Below, one piece after another: positions 1 to 9,261 of a DNA stretch of 64,000 nt (the stretch's first letter is position 1; each line of letters opens with the position of its first letter). The notes beneath the pieces were generated by a model. The model had not been told where the DNA came from. It did no database searches and was given only the letters and a program-made list of their open reading frames with translations. This DNA is from Planctomycetales bacterium. GTDB taxonomy: Bacteria; Planctomycetota; Planctomycetia; Planctomycetales; Planctomycetaceae. Both the position numbers and the translations under genes were made by a program. The stretch spans positions 62,001-126,000 of the forward strand of contig JAPLOA010000095.1 of assembly GCA_026400835.1 (NCBI GenBank), read 5' to 3'.

Positions 1-17
1 ACAGAGCCTTTAGAAGT

Positions 18-2159
18 ATGAACTCAGACTGTCTGTCAGCGCTTCAGACATGTGACCAGATTATTCGTCTGAAAATCCCCAACCTGCTGCGCCTTTATCT
101 GAATCCGTTCGTCGCTCAAACATGCGTCGCGCTTGCGGAAATAGTGTCAGAAGTCTGGCCTGCGACGAGAAGTGAAGGGCGTCGATCGTCGTTTCTGGCG
201 AACTCTGGCGAAGAAGCATTGAGCGGGGCTCTCAAGCTGGCTCGTTATGCGCAGAATGTTGGCTCACAAAAGGATGCCGCAGCGACTGAGCGCAGGACTT
301 TAGTCACGCGAGCCTTCCTGGTGGATGATGGGAATCGCTTCCGTCACTTTGCTTCGACTGAGATTGAATCAGATGAATCTGACGAGCAAGTGACCATCGA
401 GTTCATTCCCGAGATGCACTCGATATCGACGGCCCAGTTCATTGCACACAATGAGCAAGCCGGTGCCTCCGGCGGAATCCTTGTGCTATCACCGGATGCT
501 CTGAGAGAGGCTCATCGATCAGACGATCTTCAACAGGCCGTGATGCGATTCTGCAGCGGTAATCGCGGTCTGGTAATCGCCTGCATGGATCATGACCTGT
601 TCAATGATCGAGTAATGTTTCAGGGCAATGGACTGGTCCCGGACATTGTGGTTTTTGATGAGTCATTCACAAGGCGTCAGGTTCCTTTCGGAGCCTTTTC
701 GGCTCGCCCCGAACTTGCGGCATTATGGACGGTGAAGGGAATGACGAATTTCCATTCCACGACTTTCCAGCCGAACACGATCTCCACGATGCACTTTCTG
801 AAGTGCCTTCAGGAATATTCTGAACCTTTTTATCGTCAACTTCAGCCAATGCTGAAACCGCTGCTCGTTGACCATGATTTGTTGCACCACACTTTTCGAG
901 ATCTCTTCAGTTCATCACTCGCAAAGTTGATCTCACTCGCGGGATACGACCAGGATGACGTGACCGCGTCCGGGCACTACATTCGCGTTGGAAACAAGCG
1001 AATCTTTGATGGAGTTGGCGGAGTCGCCTGCAGCCTGAGAGGACACAATCCACCGGACTGGGCCAAAGAGATTCGCGAGTTGGATCCCGTCGAAAGCATC
1101 CGAAGCGAAGTCCAGTCGCGACTGGATGCACTGACTGGACTTCCGCATCATGTGCCCGCCGTCAGTGGTGCGGCTTCCGTTGAACACGCGATTAAGCTGG
1201 CATTGACAGCTCATCCGTCCGGATCACGGATCGTGGCGTTTCAGGGGGGATTTGGTGGCAAGACTCTGTTAGCATTGTCCGGCACCGCAAAAGGTTTCTA
1301 TCGACAGAACATCGATCCTCTTTATGCCAACGTTGTCTATCTCGATCCGTTCGCGGACGACGCGGCCAGCAGACTTCAACAGCTCGCCGAAGAAGCTCCG
1401 ATTGCCCTGATGCAACTTGAATTGATTCAGGGTGTCGGCGGTGTCCGGGAGATCCCCGAGTCACTACTTCGCAGCATCGAGGAGGTTCGGCAACGGACGG
1501 GAGCATTCCTGTTTGTCGACGAGATTCAGACGGGGATGTTTCGAACTGGCCCTTTCGTCAGATCCTCGGGGAAGCCAATTCAGCCCGACCTGTTGACGAT
1601 TGGCAAAGGGATCAGTGACATGATGTTCCCGTTTGCTTTGACGCTCTATTCGGATCGCATCGACTATCTCCTGAAGGCTCGGCAATCAACGCTCGCTTCA
1701 GATCTGCATAACCAATACTCGTATGAACTCGGATACCGAGCGTTGCTGAATACTCTGCGTCGAGCTGAGCATGAAGACGTGAGCCTTCAGGTTGCCAGGG
1801 CAGGACAGCGGTTTCAGGAAGAGTTGGCTCGTCAGTTAAAGGGCGTCTCACTGGTACGCGAAGTTCGTTGCTACGGACTCCTGATCGGCATTGAACTGAA
1901 CTGCCGAAAGAGTCTGATGCAACGAGCCGGCCTGAATGCGGCACAGTTGTACCTGCTGCAGATGATGAATCACTCCCGGTGCCCGGTGCTGATGGGGTTC
2001 TGTCAGTATGAGCCCCACATTCTGAAGTTTACGCCGCCTCTGACAGTCACCGAGGAAGAAGTGGTTTCCGTCTGCCGAACGATCGCAGACACGCTGAAAG
2101 CGTCGACGATCGGAATGTTACGCACCGTGATTTCGGCATTGTGGAGAAGAAGAAAGTGA
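18..2159 (+). CDS. Fused double class III (PLP) aminotransferase, possibly 5'-truncated
   Basis: The 713-residue protein holds two aminotransferase class III folds in tandem. The N-terminal half (about residues 1-290) keeps the NSGEEALSGALKLAR motif near residue 60, but where the PLP lysine should follow it reads PDIVVFDESFTRR, so this copy looks catalytically dead. The C-terminal half (about 320-690) has FVDEIQTG and LLTIGKGISD, with the expected Schiff-base lysine in IGKG, and should be active. Family knowledge: omega-amino-group transfer from an amine or amino acid to a keto acid; the substrate cannot be read here. The frame is open to the left edge, so the true start may lie outside the window; the first ATG is used. 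Its stop overlaps the next gene's GTG start, which implies co-translation. Confidence 0.75.
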   Translation: MNSDCLSALQTCDQIIRLKIPNLLRLYLNPFVAQTCVALAEIVSEVWPATRSEGRRSSFLANSGEEALSGALKLARYAQNVGSQKDAAATERRTLVTRAFLVDDGNRFRHFASTEIESDESDEQVTIEFIPEMHSISTAQFIAHNEQAGASGGILVLSPDALREAHRSDDLQQAVMRFCSGNRGLVIACMDHDLFNDRVMFQGNGLVPDIVVFDESFTRRQVPFGAFSARPELAALWTVKGMTNFHSTTFQPNTISTMHFLKCLQEYSEPFYRQLQPMLKPLLVDHDLLHHTFRDLFSSSLAKLISLAGYDQDDVTASGHYIRVGNKRIFDGVGGVACSLRGHNPPDWAKEIRELDPVESIRSEVQSRLDALTGLPHHVPAVSGAASVEHAIKLALTAHPSGSRIVAFQGGFGGKTLLALSGTAKGFYRQNIDPLYANVVYLDPFADDAASRLQQLAEEAPIALMQLELIQGVGGVREIPESLLRSIEEVRQRTGAFLFVDEIQTGMFRTGPFVRSSGKPIQPDLLTIGKGISDMMFPFALTLYSDRIDYLLKARQSTLASDLHNQYSYELGYRALLNTLRRAEHEDVSLQVARAGQRFQEELARQLKGVSLVREVRCYGLLIGIELNCRKSLMQRAGLNAAQLYLLQMMNHSRCPVLMGFCQYEPHILKFTPPLTVTEEEVVSVCRTIADTLKASTIGMLRTVISALWRRRK

Positions 2160-2668
2160 ACATCCTTCGTATCAATTTTCTGGAGTTGTACCAGCGACAT
2201 CTTTGTCGCCATGGACAGTTCGGAATCAATGTCTGGCATGTCATTGCAGTCTACGGCGTGTATTTCTCGCTGGTCTCGCTGGCCGCGATTGCTGTGCGAG
2301 CAATCCTGCCACAGGCGACGGTCGCAACTCAGTATTGCGTTCTGACCCTGTTGTTTTTGCCGTATTTCGCTGTTCTCCTGCGAAACATTCCAATTGCGGT
2401 GTTTTCACTGACGGCGTTATCGGTCCTGCTTCTGATCGTGGCGGCTGTGGCCACTCCCGGCATTCCGTTCTGGTTGCATTTGATCCTCATTCCCGCGTGG
2501 CATCGTGTGCAGCTGATCAGTCATCGCCGCTACACGGTCCATCATGACATGTCGGCCTTTGAACAAACATATAAGAAGGGTCGGACGTTGTTTGTGTTGC
2601 TGGCTGTCTACGAGCTTCCGATTCTGCTGCAGTATCTGGCATTCGGACGTAAAGATTGGGCAAGATGA
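2156..2668 (+). CDS. Small integral membrane protein, weakly Mpo1/DUF962-like
   Basis: About 170 residues with four likely membrane helices (near residues 27-48, 60-75, 80-110 and 140-158). The N-terminal pattern H-x(3)-H-x(3)-GIN-x-WH, followed by a hydrophobic stretch, resembles Mpo1/DUF962-type membrane proteins, but the match is too weak to name an activity. I chose the GTG at 2156 because it overlaps the upstream TGA by four bases (GTGA) and has a GGAGAAG ribosome site about 10 bases upstream. An in-frame ATG at 2141 is the alternative. Its coupling to the fused aminotransferase suggests the two act together, perhaps on a membrane-associated amine or lipid; that is inference. Confidence 0.65.
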   Translation: MNILRINFLELYQRHLCRHGQFGINVWHVIAVYGVYFSLVSLAAIAVRAILPQATVATQYCVLTLLFLPYFAVLLRNIPIAVFSLTALSVLLLIVAAVATPGIPFWLHLILIPAWHRVQLISHRRYTVHHDMSAFEQTYKKGRTLFVLLAVYELPILLQYLAFGRKDWAR

Positions 2669-2894
2669 CTTCAACGCTGAACGAGTTTTCATCGCGAAGA
2701 AGTGCGCTGACTCACAACTCTTTCAATCATTTCTTGACCTCATCAGTTCTTAACCAACCACACTCTGAATCTTCTCAATAATGTGAACAATTTCGTTCAG
2801 AACGGTGGATGCTGCGGATCTCTCGGCGCACTCATCGGCCAGTGACGGATTTCACTCTCGGAATCAGCAGATTGCGCACCACTCAACCCTGACG

Positions 2895-2917
2895 CTGACA
2901 TGAATTCTGCATGACAG
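2895..2917 (+). promoter_or_regulatory. Possible Pho-box-like half sites upstream of the PhoX gene
   Basis: CTGACAT (2895-2901) is followed 9 bases later by ATGACAG (2911-2917), the exact reverse complement of the CTGTCAT half site known for PhoB. Orientation and spacing are not those of a canonical Pho box. It lies about 30-55 bases upstream of the PhoX-like gene. This is suggestive only. Confidence 0.2.
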
Positions 2918-2948
2918 ACATTCGACAAAGAGCAAACGAGGAGGAATT

Positions 2949-4325
2949 GTGAGCCGTTCAGGATTCTCAGGGCGTCGTGAGTTTCTTCTGCAGTCCGCTG
3001 CGGTACTCGGTTCATGGGCAGTACCGCAGTCGCTCCGCAGATTGCTTGCGGCGCCTGTCCGGAGCATTGTGGCAGGTGGCCTCCTTCCCGCTCCGGACGA
3101 AACAACTGGCCTCCCGCTGCTGATGCTGCCAGAGGGCTTTCGGTATCTGTCGTTTGGGTGGACTGGCGATCTGATGAGTGATGGAGTTGCGACTCCTGAT
3201 CAACATGACGGGATGGGCATCATCGCGGATGCGGACGGAGTATTGACCATCTGTCGCAACCATGAATGCAGTCTCAGTGGTGAGGCATTTGGTAAGTCGA
3301 TTGCGGCCTACGATTCAAAGGCGACTGCAGGTTGCTCAAATCTGACGTTCGATTCTGTCAGCGGGCAGTGGTTGAAGGCGTGGAGCAGTCTCTCCGGAAC
3401 TTTGAAGAACTGTGCGGGTGGACCGACTCCGTGGGGAACATGGCTCAGTTGCGAAGAGACTGTTCTGGAAAATGGTGACGATGACGATGGCGTTGTGATG
3501 CATCTGAATCAGCCGCATGGCTATGTCTTTGAAGTTTCTGTAGATGGCTCGGTCGCTCCCGAACCTCTGAAATCCATGGGCCGATTTGTTCATGAGGCGG
3601 TGGCGGTTAATCCTATGACCGGCATCGTCTATTTGACAGAAGATCGAAAACCGGCTGGGTTTTATCGCTTTGTGCCTCGCGAAAAGGGAAAGCTGTCGAA
3701 GGGCGGAATGCTGCAGATGATGAAGGTCGAAGGCGGAAGCGATTTAAGCCTGAACGTTGAAACCGGCCGATCATATGACGTGACATGGGTCACAATCGAA
3801 GATCCTGATCGAGCTCATTCGCCCGGCACGAAGGACGAGGGTGGAGTTTATGAGCAGGGGCATGCTCAGGGCGGATCGCCGTTTCAAAAGCTGGAAGGCT
3901 GCTGGTGGGGAAATGATCGCTGTTACTTCGTGGCCAGTCATGGTGGCAGAAGTCAAAAGGGACAGGTCTGGGCTTACACGCCGCGGAACGAGACGCTCGA
4001 ATTGATCTTCGAATCACCGTCCTCGGACGTGCTGGACTGCCCTGACAATTTGTGTGTGAGTCCGCGCGGGGGGCTTGTTCTGTGTGAAGATGGAGATCGT
4101 GTTCCGCAGAAGCTTCAGACTCTGACACGTGCCGGTCATTTGACAGAGTTCGCTGCGATGAATGTTCAGCTCAATGGAGAACGCAATAATCTGAAAGGCG
4201 ACTTCAGAGATTCAGAATGGGCTGGTGCGACGTTCAGCCCGGATGGGAAATGGTTGTTCGTAAATAACCAGGTGCCCGGCATCACTTTCGCCATCACCGG
4301 CGACTGGCACATGCTCGGGATTTGA
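2949..4325 (+). CDS. PhoX-family (DUF839) secreted alkaline phosphatase-like protein
   Basis: 458 residues. A twin-arginine motif (RREFL, residues 9-13) followed by a hydrophobic stretch shows Tat export, as for known PhoX enzymes, which are exported folded with Ca/Fe cofactors. Family signatures include GTWLSCEET, an acidic HEAVAVNPMTGIVYLTED segment, SHGGRSQKGQVWAY and a C-terminal FSPDGKWLFVNNQVPG. Role by family: release of phosphate from phosphomonoesters outside the cytoplasm. The start is a GTG with a strong AGGAGG site (2939-2944). The gene stands alone between a 280-base upstream gap and an inverted-repeat element, and may be phosphate-regulated. Some DUF839 proteins have no proven phosphatase activity, so the family is firmer than the enzyme name. 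Confidence 0.85.
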   Translation: MSRSGFSGRREFLLQSAAVLGSWAVPQSLRRLLAAPVRSIVAGGLLPAPDETTGLPLLMLPEGFRYLSFGWTGDLMSDGVATPDQHDGMGIIADADGVLTICRNHECSLSGEAFGKSIAAYDSKATAGCSNLTFDSVSGQWLKAWSSLSGTLKNCAGGPTPWGTWLSCEETVLENGDDDDGVVMHLNQPHGYVFEVSVDGSVAPEPLKSMGRFVHEAVAVNPMTGIVYLTEDRKPAGFYRFVPREKGKLSKGGMLQMMKVEGGSDLSLNVETGRSYDVTWVTIEDPDRAHSPGTKDEGGVYEQGHAQGGSPFQKLEGCWWGNDRCYFVASHGGRSQKGQVWAYTPRNETLELIFESPSSDVLDCPDNLCVSPRGGLVLCEDGDRVPQKLQTLTRAGHLTEFAAMNVQLNGERNNLKGDFRDSEWAGATFSPDGKWLFVNNQVPGITFAITGDWHMLGI

Positions 4326-4328
4326 TAA

Positions 4329-4468
4329 GGCGAGCGGTTGGGAGTCAGCCCTCCGTGTCTCGTCTTGTGATTCATTGCCACACGCAGACTCAGAGTCTGT
4401 AAACGAGGGTAACGACCTCCAGGGATCGCGGTGCGCGCAACACGGAGGGCTGACGCCCTGCCGCTCGC
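4329..4468. repeat. Inverted-repeat element, family 1 (GGCGAGCGG...), copy 1
   Basis: Two arms of about 28 bases (4329-4357 and 4441-4468) are near-perfect reverse complements, separated by 83 bases. Each arm contains its own small palindrome around GGGC-GTCA-GCCC. Further copies lie at 9107, 11380 and 13955, with a solo arm at 16524, always between genes. This copy separates the PhoX-like and DUF1559 genes and could act as a transcriptional or RNA-processing punctuation mark. Confidence 0.9.
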
Positions 4469-4514
4469 GCTTCGTTTATGTTCTGTTTCCTTTGATGATT
4501 TAGAGGAGTTAACG

Positions 4515-5504
4515 ATGAAGATGACAAAGAGACGTTTGGGATTCACACTGATTGAATTGCTGGTGGTGATTGCCATCATCGCAATTCTCATCGCATTGCT
4601 GCTGCCTGCTGTACAGCAGGCTCGTGAGGCAGCTCGCCGCACACAATGCAAAAACAATCTGAAGCAGATCGGGCTGGCTCTGCACAACTATGAAGGCACC
4701 TACGGAGTTCTGCCGCATGCAATGTACGGGAACGCTGTCACTCCATGTACGACTAACGAAGACAATGGATTTGGCTGGATGGTCTCTATTCTGCCACTGA
4801 TTGAGCAGCCTGCCCTATATCAGCGAATTAATCCTCAGGGCCAGCCCGGAATCTTCAATGCCGCGATGATTGCTCAGTTCTATCCCGGCAATACAATCAT
4901 TCCCGGTGGAAATACCGTTCTGCCTGCTTACCTGTGTCCTTCGTCAGCGATGCCCCAGATCGTTCCAGCGACATGGACTGTTCCGGGGTATTCCGGGAGC
5001 CTTCCCGCCGACAAAGTTGAAGCCGTCGGTTATGCAACTTCAAGTTACAAAGCGGCCGGTGGATCCAACTCCGGTGACTTCGGCATGATGCACAAAGCCT
5101 GCGAAGGTGGCGGCGTACGATTCCGTGATGTGACCGACGGGCTCAGCAACACAATTATGTCCGGGGAATCTTGCTATGCCAGCACTGATGCCAGCGGAGC
5201 CAATCGTCTGCTTGGTACAGGAGCCACTGAGTTCCGCGACTGGCCGATCTGGATTGGTTCAGGAAACCAGAGCGATGAAGCCATTCGTATCAACGGTCGC
5301 TTCAACAGTCCAATCAATGCTCGCACCAACTTCAACCGGATGTTTCAGGCGATCAACGACGACAATGCCTTCAGCTACCACGTTGGCGGGGCTCAGTTCG
5401 TATTGGGTGATGGCTCTGTGCGATTCATCAGCGAAAACATCAGCAACCAGACTTATGACTGGTTGCACGATAAGCGTGACGGCATGGTTCTCGGAGAATT
5501 CTAG
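4515..5504 (+). CDS. DUF1559 protein with prepilin-type N-terminus
   Basis: 329 residues. A short basic leader ends in the type IV prepilin cleavage site G9|FTLIE, followed by a 20-residue hydrophobic helix and the family motif around [15 protein letters not shown]. The C-terminus carries [16 protein letters not shown], the closing motif of DUF1559 (SBP_bac_10). Expected fate: processing by prepilin peptidase, then pseudopilin-like assembly or surface display; the function of the family, expanded in Planctomycetota, is unknown. The ATG at 4515 has a GAGGAG site (4503-4508). Reading further upstream only translates repeat copy 1. It is followed by a GC-rich hairpin and a lipoprotein gene, the same order as at 27.4-28.9 kb. 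Confidence 0.93.
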   Translation: MKMTKRRLGFTLIELLVVIAIIAILIALLLPAVQQAREAARRTQCKNNLKQIGLALHNYEGTYGVLPHAMYGNAVTPCTTNEDNGFGWMVSILPLIEQPALYQRINPQGQPGIFNAAMIAQFYPGNTIIPGGNTVLPAYLCPSSAMPQIVPATWTVPGYSGSLPADKVEAVGYATSSYKAAGGSNSGDFGMMHKACEGGGVRFRDVTDGLSNTIMSGESCYASTDASGANRLLGTGATEFRDWPIWIGSGNQSDEAIRINGRFNSPINARTNFNRMFQAINDDNAFSYHVGGAQFVLGDGSVRFISENISNQTYDWLHDKRDGMVLGEF

Positions 5505-5547
5505 GACGTGTTCTGATTGCTAAGAGTTATTGAGAATGAATTTAGTC

Positions 5548-5580
5548 GCCCCTCCTCCTCGACAACGAGCGAGGAGGGGC
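5548..5580 (+). terminator. GC-rich hairpin between DUF1559 gene and lipoprotein gene
   Basis: GCCCCTCCTC (5548-5557) pairs perfectly with 5571-5580. An inner CTCG/CGAG pairing closes an ACAA loop, with one bulged base. No U-run follows, so it may stabilise RNA or attenuate transcription rather than fully terminate. Confidence 0.6.
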
Positions 5581-5625
5581 CACTTTGGGCTGACTTCTAA
5601 GAAAATATTTGATTCGGAATTCGTG

Positions 5626-6072
5626 ATGAAAACAAGTCGATCATTATCGCTCGTGCTTTTTGCTGTGGGACTCTCAGGATGTTCCGAGGGACTCAAAGAA
5701 TTCCCCTGTGCCGAAGCATCCGGGGTTGTGTTGTGTGAAGGGAAACCTGTGCAGGGTGCTCAGGTCTACTTCTCCCCAAAGATGACTGGAAAGACTGCCG
5801 AAGTTGGTAAGCCTGGATTCGCTTTCACTGATGAAGCCGGACGTTTTATCCTCTCAACGTATGGTTCGGGTGATGGGGCTGTTGTTGGTCCGCATATCGT
5901 TCGCGTGACGACCAGCAATGAGTTCCCCTGCAACTGCGTTGGGGAAGAAACGCGGGATCTGATGGATGTCGAGATCGTGGCGGACAAAGAGAACGAATTC
6001 AAAGTAGAACTGCCAAAGCGAACCGCCCCGGTTCAGAAGAATCCGTTTGACGATGTGGAAGAGAAGAAGTAG
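5626..6072 (+). CDS. Small lipoprotein with transthyretin/carboxypeptidase-regulatory-like fold
   Basis: 148 residues. It has a lipoprotein signal (LVLFAVGLSGC, lipid cysteine near residue 20). The body has the pattern of planctomycete carboxypeptidase-regulatory-like proteins: ASGVVLCEGKPVQGAQVYFSP, then FTDEAGRFILSTYG, then a GPHIVRVT strand. These small Ig-like proteins usually follow a DUF1559 gene; their role is unknown, possibly as a partner of the pseudopilin-like product. The ATG at 5626 was chosen because the signal peptide begins there; an in-frame ATG further upstream reads through the hairpin. The tail is charged and lysine-rich (DDVEEKK). Confidence 0.82.
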   Translation: MKTSRSLSLVLFAVGLSGCSEGLKEFPCAEASGVVLCEGKPVQGAQVYFSPKMTGKTAEVGKPGFAFTDEAGRFILSTYGSGDGAVVGPHIVRVTTSNEFPCNCVGEETRDLMDVEIVADKENEFKVELPKRTAPVQKNPFDDVEEKK

Positions 6073-6123
6073 ACCGATCCGAGTGGAGCGAGTACCGTCG
6101 ATTTCTGTCAGACTTCGCTTTGT

Positions 6124-7680
6124 ATGCTGACGGTAAACGACGGGCAGGAATGCCCATCCTACCTGGTGTTTGAACTCATGTCCGTGGAATCACGTTCGAA
6201 TTCTACAAAGACTCCGGATCCGCAAGGCCGCTTCGAGGCATTGCGGAGTTGGTTGTCAGCGCAGACCGCGGCGTCCAGTCTTGTCATCTTTCGAATTGGC
6301 TTCGGGCTGACGATGGCCTTCTGGGCGTTCGACTATCTGCGAACAGATCGAGTTCGCCTGTTGTGCGCACCCGACATGTTCCACTTCACATATGCAGGAT
6401 TCTCGTGGGTTCGGCCTTGGCCTGGCCACGGGATGATTGCCCTGTTTGTGGTGATGATGCTTGCGGCGATCATGATTGCCGCCGGTGCCATTTATCGAGT
6501 GGCCACGGTGGTCTTTGCAATTGGGTTTACGCACTTCTTTTTAATCGATCGAACCAACTACCAGAATCATTACTATCTGATCGTGCTGCTCAGTTGGCTG
6601 ATGACTATTCTGCCAGCGAATCGAATGTTCTCTGTGGACGTGCTGAATGGCTCGGTCACAGGCTCAGGCATAATCCCGCGATGGTGCCTGCTGTTATTGC
6701 AGTTTCATATTGCTTTGCCGTATGTATTTGGAGGAGTTGCCAAGATCGATACGGACTGGCTCAGTGCCGAGCCCATGAAGAATATCCTCAGAATTCAGGG
6801 ATGGGTTGATGGTGTTCCAGGATGGTTGAATGAAACTGCGGCAGCCAATCTTTTCACATGGGGCGGGCTACTCTTTGATCTGCTGGTTGTCCCGGCAATT
6901 CTGTGGCGAAGAACCAGGGTTGTCGGATTCCTGATGGCGATCGCATTTCATCTTTCGAACAGCGTGATGTTCAACATCCACGTTTTTCCCTGGCTGATGA
7001 TCAGCGCCACGACCGTGTTCTTTTCACCAGATTGGCCTATCAAATTCTTGCTTTGGTTGAACCTGGGGGCGAAGAACAACGAACCCAGTTCATCGCTGCT
7101 GGAATCTGGCGGCGGAATCTCGACACCTGCAGTGCTCGTTCTGCTAGCCTACTGCAGCTTTCATATTCTCTGGCCACTGCGTCATTTCATTTACGAAGGA
7201 AACACCGGCTGGACGGAACAAGGGCATTACTTTTCATGGCGGATGATGCTTCGAGGCAAAACGGTTGGCCTGCGGTACTACCTGACGGATGCGGAGACCG
7301 GAGTAACACAACAAGCAGACATCAGACAGTTCTTGAATCCCGAACAACAAATCAAGTTTGCCAAAGATCCGCTGATGATTCTTGATCTGGCTCACGGTCT
7401 GGCCACAGAATCTCTGCGGCGAACAGGAAAACAAACGGAAGTGCGAGCCCTGGTACTGGCTTCACTGAACGGTCGCAAACCTCAATTATTAATTGATCCG
7501 ACAGTCAATCTGGCTGCTCAACCCAAATTCGCATTTCATCGTCCATGGATTGTTCCGTTACATGAACCTTTGCGGAGCGATCCCTGGACAATTCCGTTGA
7601 ACGAATGGGAGCAGCATGTTGATCTTCCTAAGCTACCATTTCTGAATCTTCAAACGCGGATCTCCGCGAACCATCGATAA
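6124..7680 (+). CDS. HTTM / vitamin K-dependent gamma-carboxylase-like membrane protein
   Basis: 518 residues. Several membrane helices span about residues 50-320, starting at SSLVIFRIGFGLTMAFWAF. The HTTM hallmark region reads RTNYQNHYYLIVLLSWLM, followed by LQFHIALPYVFGGVAKI. A soluble C-terminal domain (about 350-518) follows. The family includes the animal gamma-glutamyl carboxylase, which carboxylates glutamate using reduced vitamin K; bacterial members are mostly uncharacterised. The product may instead be a quinone-linked membrane enzyme. An in-frame ATG at 6178 is an alternative start, and neither has a clear ribosome site. It lies 12 bases upstream of the purple acid phosphatase gene, so the two are probably co-transcribed. 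Confidence 0.78.
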   Translation: MLTVNDGQECPSYLVFELMSVESRSNSTKTPDPQGRFEALRSWLSAQTAASSLVIFRIGFGLTMAFWAFDYLRTDRVRLLCAPDMFHFTYAGFSWVRPWPGHGMIALFVVMMLAAIMIAAGAIYRVATVVFAIGFTHFFLIDRTNYQNHYYLIVLLSWLMTILPANRMFSVDVLNGSVTGSGIIPRWCLLLLQFHIALPYVFGGVAKIDTDWLSAEPMKNILRIQGWVDGVPGWLNETAAANLFTWGGLLFDLLVVPAILWRRTRVVGFLMAIAFHLSNSVMFNIHVFPWLMISATTVFFSPDWPIKFLLWLNLGAKNNEPSSSLLESGGGISTPAVLVLLAYCSFHILWPLRHFIYEGNTGWTEQGHYFSWRMMLRGKTVGLRYYLTDAETGVTQQADIRQFLNPEQQIKFAKDPLMILDLAHGLATESLRRTGKQTEVRALVLASLNGRKPQLLIDPTVNLAAQPKFAFHRPWIVPLHEPLRSDPWTIPLNEWEQHVDLPKLPFLNLQTRISANHR

Positions 7681-7692
7681 CAGGATAGCACT

Positions 7693-9099
7693 ATGTTCTT
7701 CAGATCCCGAACTTCACTTCGCCGTTTTCTCGCGTGTACTGCAATTCTGCCGATAACGATGATTTCTGTGTCTGCTCAGGACGCTGCTCCTGATGTGATC
7801 AAACTGGTTCCGAAAGTCGAGCCAGCCGAATTTGCTCAACCAGGAATTCTCCCTGACCGAATCGTTCTCACATGGGCTTCAGATCCTGCAACATCTCAGG
7901 CTGTGACATGGCGAACATCCACTAAGGTTCCTCGGGGACTGGCCGAAATCACTGTCGCCAATGCCGGACCGGATCTGGAATCGCAGAGCAAGCAACTGGT
8001 CGCAGTCAGTACGCCGCTGACGACAGATCTGAATACCGCTCACTTCCACACCGTGAAGTTCGAAGGGCTCACGCCTAAGACGAAGTACGCGTATCGCGTC
8101 GGCGATGGTGTGAACTGGAGCGAGTGGTTTCAGTTCACAACGGCCAGTTTGGAGCCGGAGCCGTTTTCTTTTATCTACTTCGGCGATGCCCAGAACGATG
8201 TTCGTTCCAAGTGGTCACGCGTTATCCGCGAAGCCTACAGTGATGCTCCCAGGGCAAAGTTTATGATTCACGCCGGGGACCTGATTAACAACGCCGAATC
8301 GGATGTGGAATGGCAGGAATGGTTTGAAGCTGGAGCATGGATGAATGGGATGATTCCCAGCATTGCCGTACCGGGTAATCATGAAATGGCCAAAGTGAAT
8401 GAGACCACTCGCCGTCTGTCTCACCACTGGAGACCACAGTTTGCACAGCCTGAGAATGGCCCGGCAGGTCTGGAAGAAGCCTGCTTTACTCTCGTCTATC
8501 AGGGCGTGCGAATTGTCTCGATGAACAGCAACGAGAAGCCGTTGGAACAAGCCGAATGGCTGGACAAGGTGCTGACCGAGAACAAAGAAAAATGGGTTGT
8601 CTGTTCATTCCATCATCCCATGTTCTCCACCGGTAAGGATCGGGACAACGCAGGCCTTCGAGCCATCTGGAAACCAGTGCTGGACAAGCACCGTGTCGAC
8701 CTTGTGCTGCAAGGGCATGACCATACGTATGGACGAACCGGGCTTGATACGCCAATGGGTCATGTCAATCTGACGACCGGCGTGAATGCGGCTGATGTGT
8801 TCTCCGGGACTGTTTATGTGGTCTCGGTCAGCGGCCCCAAGATGTACAACCTGCAGCGACATCCGTTCATGACTCGCCATGCCGAAGATACTCAGCTGTA
8901 CCAGATCATTCACGTGGATGGCGATAAACTTCATTTCGAAGCTTTCACGGTTACGGGAGAATTATACGACGCCTTCACACTCACTAAACAATCGGGTGCT
9001 AAAAACATCCTGACAGAACAAGTTCCGGACACCCCGGAAAGACTCCGCCCACCAGTTGTTGCTGCACCTGTGAAGAAGGCGTCTGAGGCCTTGAAGTAG
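7693..9099 (+). CDS. Secreted purple acid phosphatase-like metallophosphoesterase
   Basis: 468 residues with a signal peptide (about 1-28). A fibronectin-like N-domain (about 50-150) contains ATSQAVTWRTS and GLTPKTKYAYRVG, as in plant-type purple acid phosphatases. The metallophosphoesterase domain shows the metal ligands in order: GDAQ (164-167), GDLINN (195-200), GNHE (228-231), FHHPMF (H307/H308) and GHDHTYGR (341-348). Expected role: phosphate release from organic esters outside the cytoplasmic membrane with a dinuclear metal centre. It directly follows the HTTM gene and is followed by inverted-repeat copy 2. The ATG at 7693 follows an AGGA ribosome site. Confidence 0.92.
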   Translation: MFFRSRTSLRRFLACTAILPITMISVSAQDAAPDVIKLVPKVEPAEFAQPGILPDRIVLTWASDPATSQAVTWRTSTKVPRGLAEITVANAGPDLESQSKQLVAVSTPLTTDLNTAHFHTVKFEGLTPKTKYAYRVGDGVNWSEWFQFTTASLEPEPFSFIYFGDAQNDVRSKWSRVIREAYSDAPRAKFMIHAGDLINNAESDVEWQEWFEAGAWMNGMIPSIAVPGNHEMAKVNETTRRLSHHWRPQFAQPENGPAGLEEACFTLVYQGVRIVSMNSNEKPLEQAEWLDKVLTENKEKWVVCSFHHPMFSTGKDRDNAGLRAIWKPVLDKHRVDLVLQGHDHTYGRTGLDTPMGHVNLTTGVNAADVFSGTVYVVSVSGPKMYNLQRHPFMTRHAEDTQLYQIIHVDGDKLHFEAFTVTGELYDAFTLTKQSGAKNILTEQVPDTPERLRPPVVAAPVKKASEALK

Positions 9100-9106
9100 A
9101 AGCGTT

Positions 9107-9178
9107 GGCGAGCGGTTGGGCGTCAGCCCTCCGAGTACCCTGCGATCTCCTCGGAGGGCTGACGCCCTGCCGCTCGCC
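9107..9178. repeat. Inverted-repeat element, family 1, copy 2
   Basis: Compact 72-base form: arms 9107-9135 and 9150-9178 with a 14-base spacer. Arm sequence matches the other copies, with a TT for CA variant in the left arm shared with copy 1. It lies 8 bases after the phosphatase stop and would form a very stable hairpin in the transcript. Confidence 0.92.
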
Positions 9179-9261
9179 TTTTCAATGGCGAGCTTTTGAA
9201 ACCATCATTTTCGTTCTGCGCTCCCAATGCGCGCGTTGCTCATGTGAAACGAAGGAGAAGC

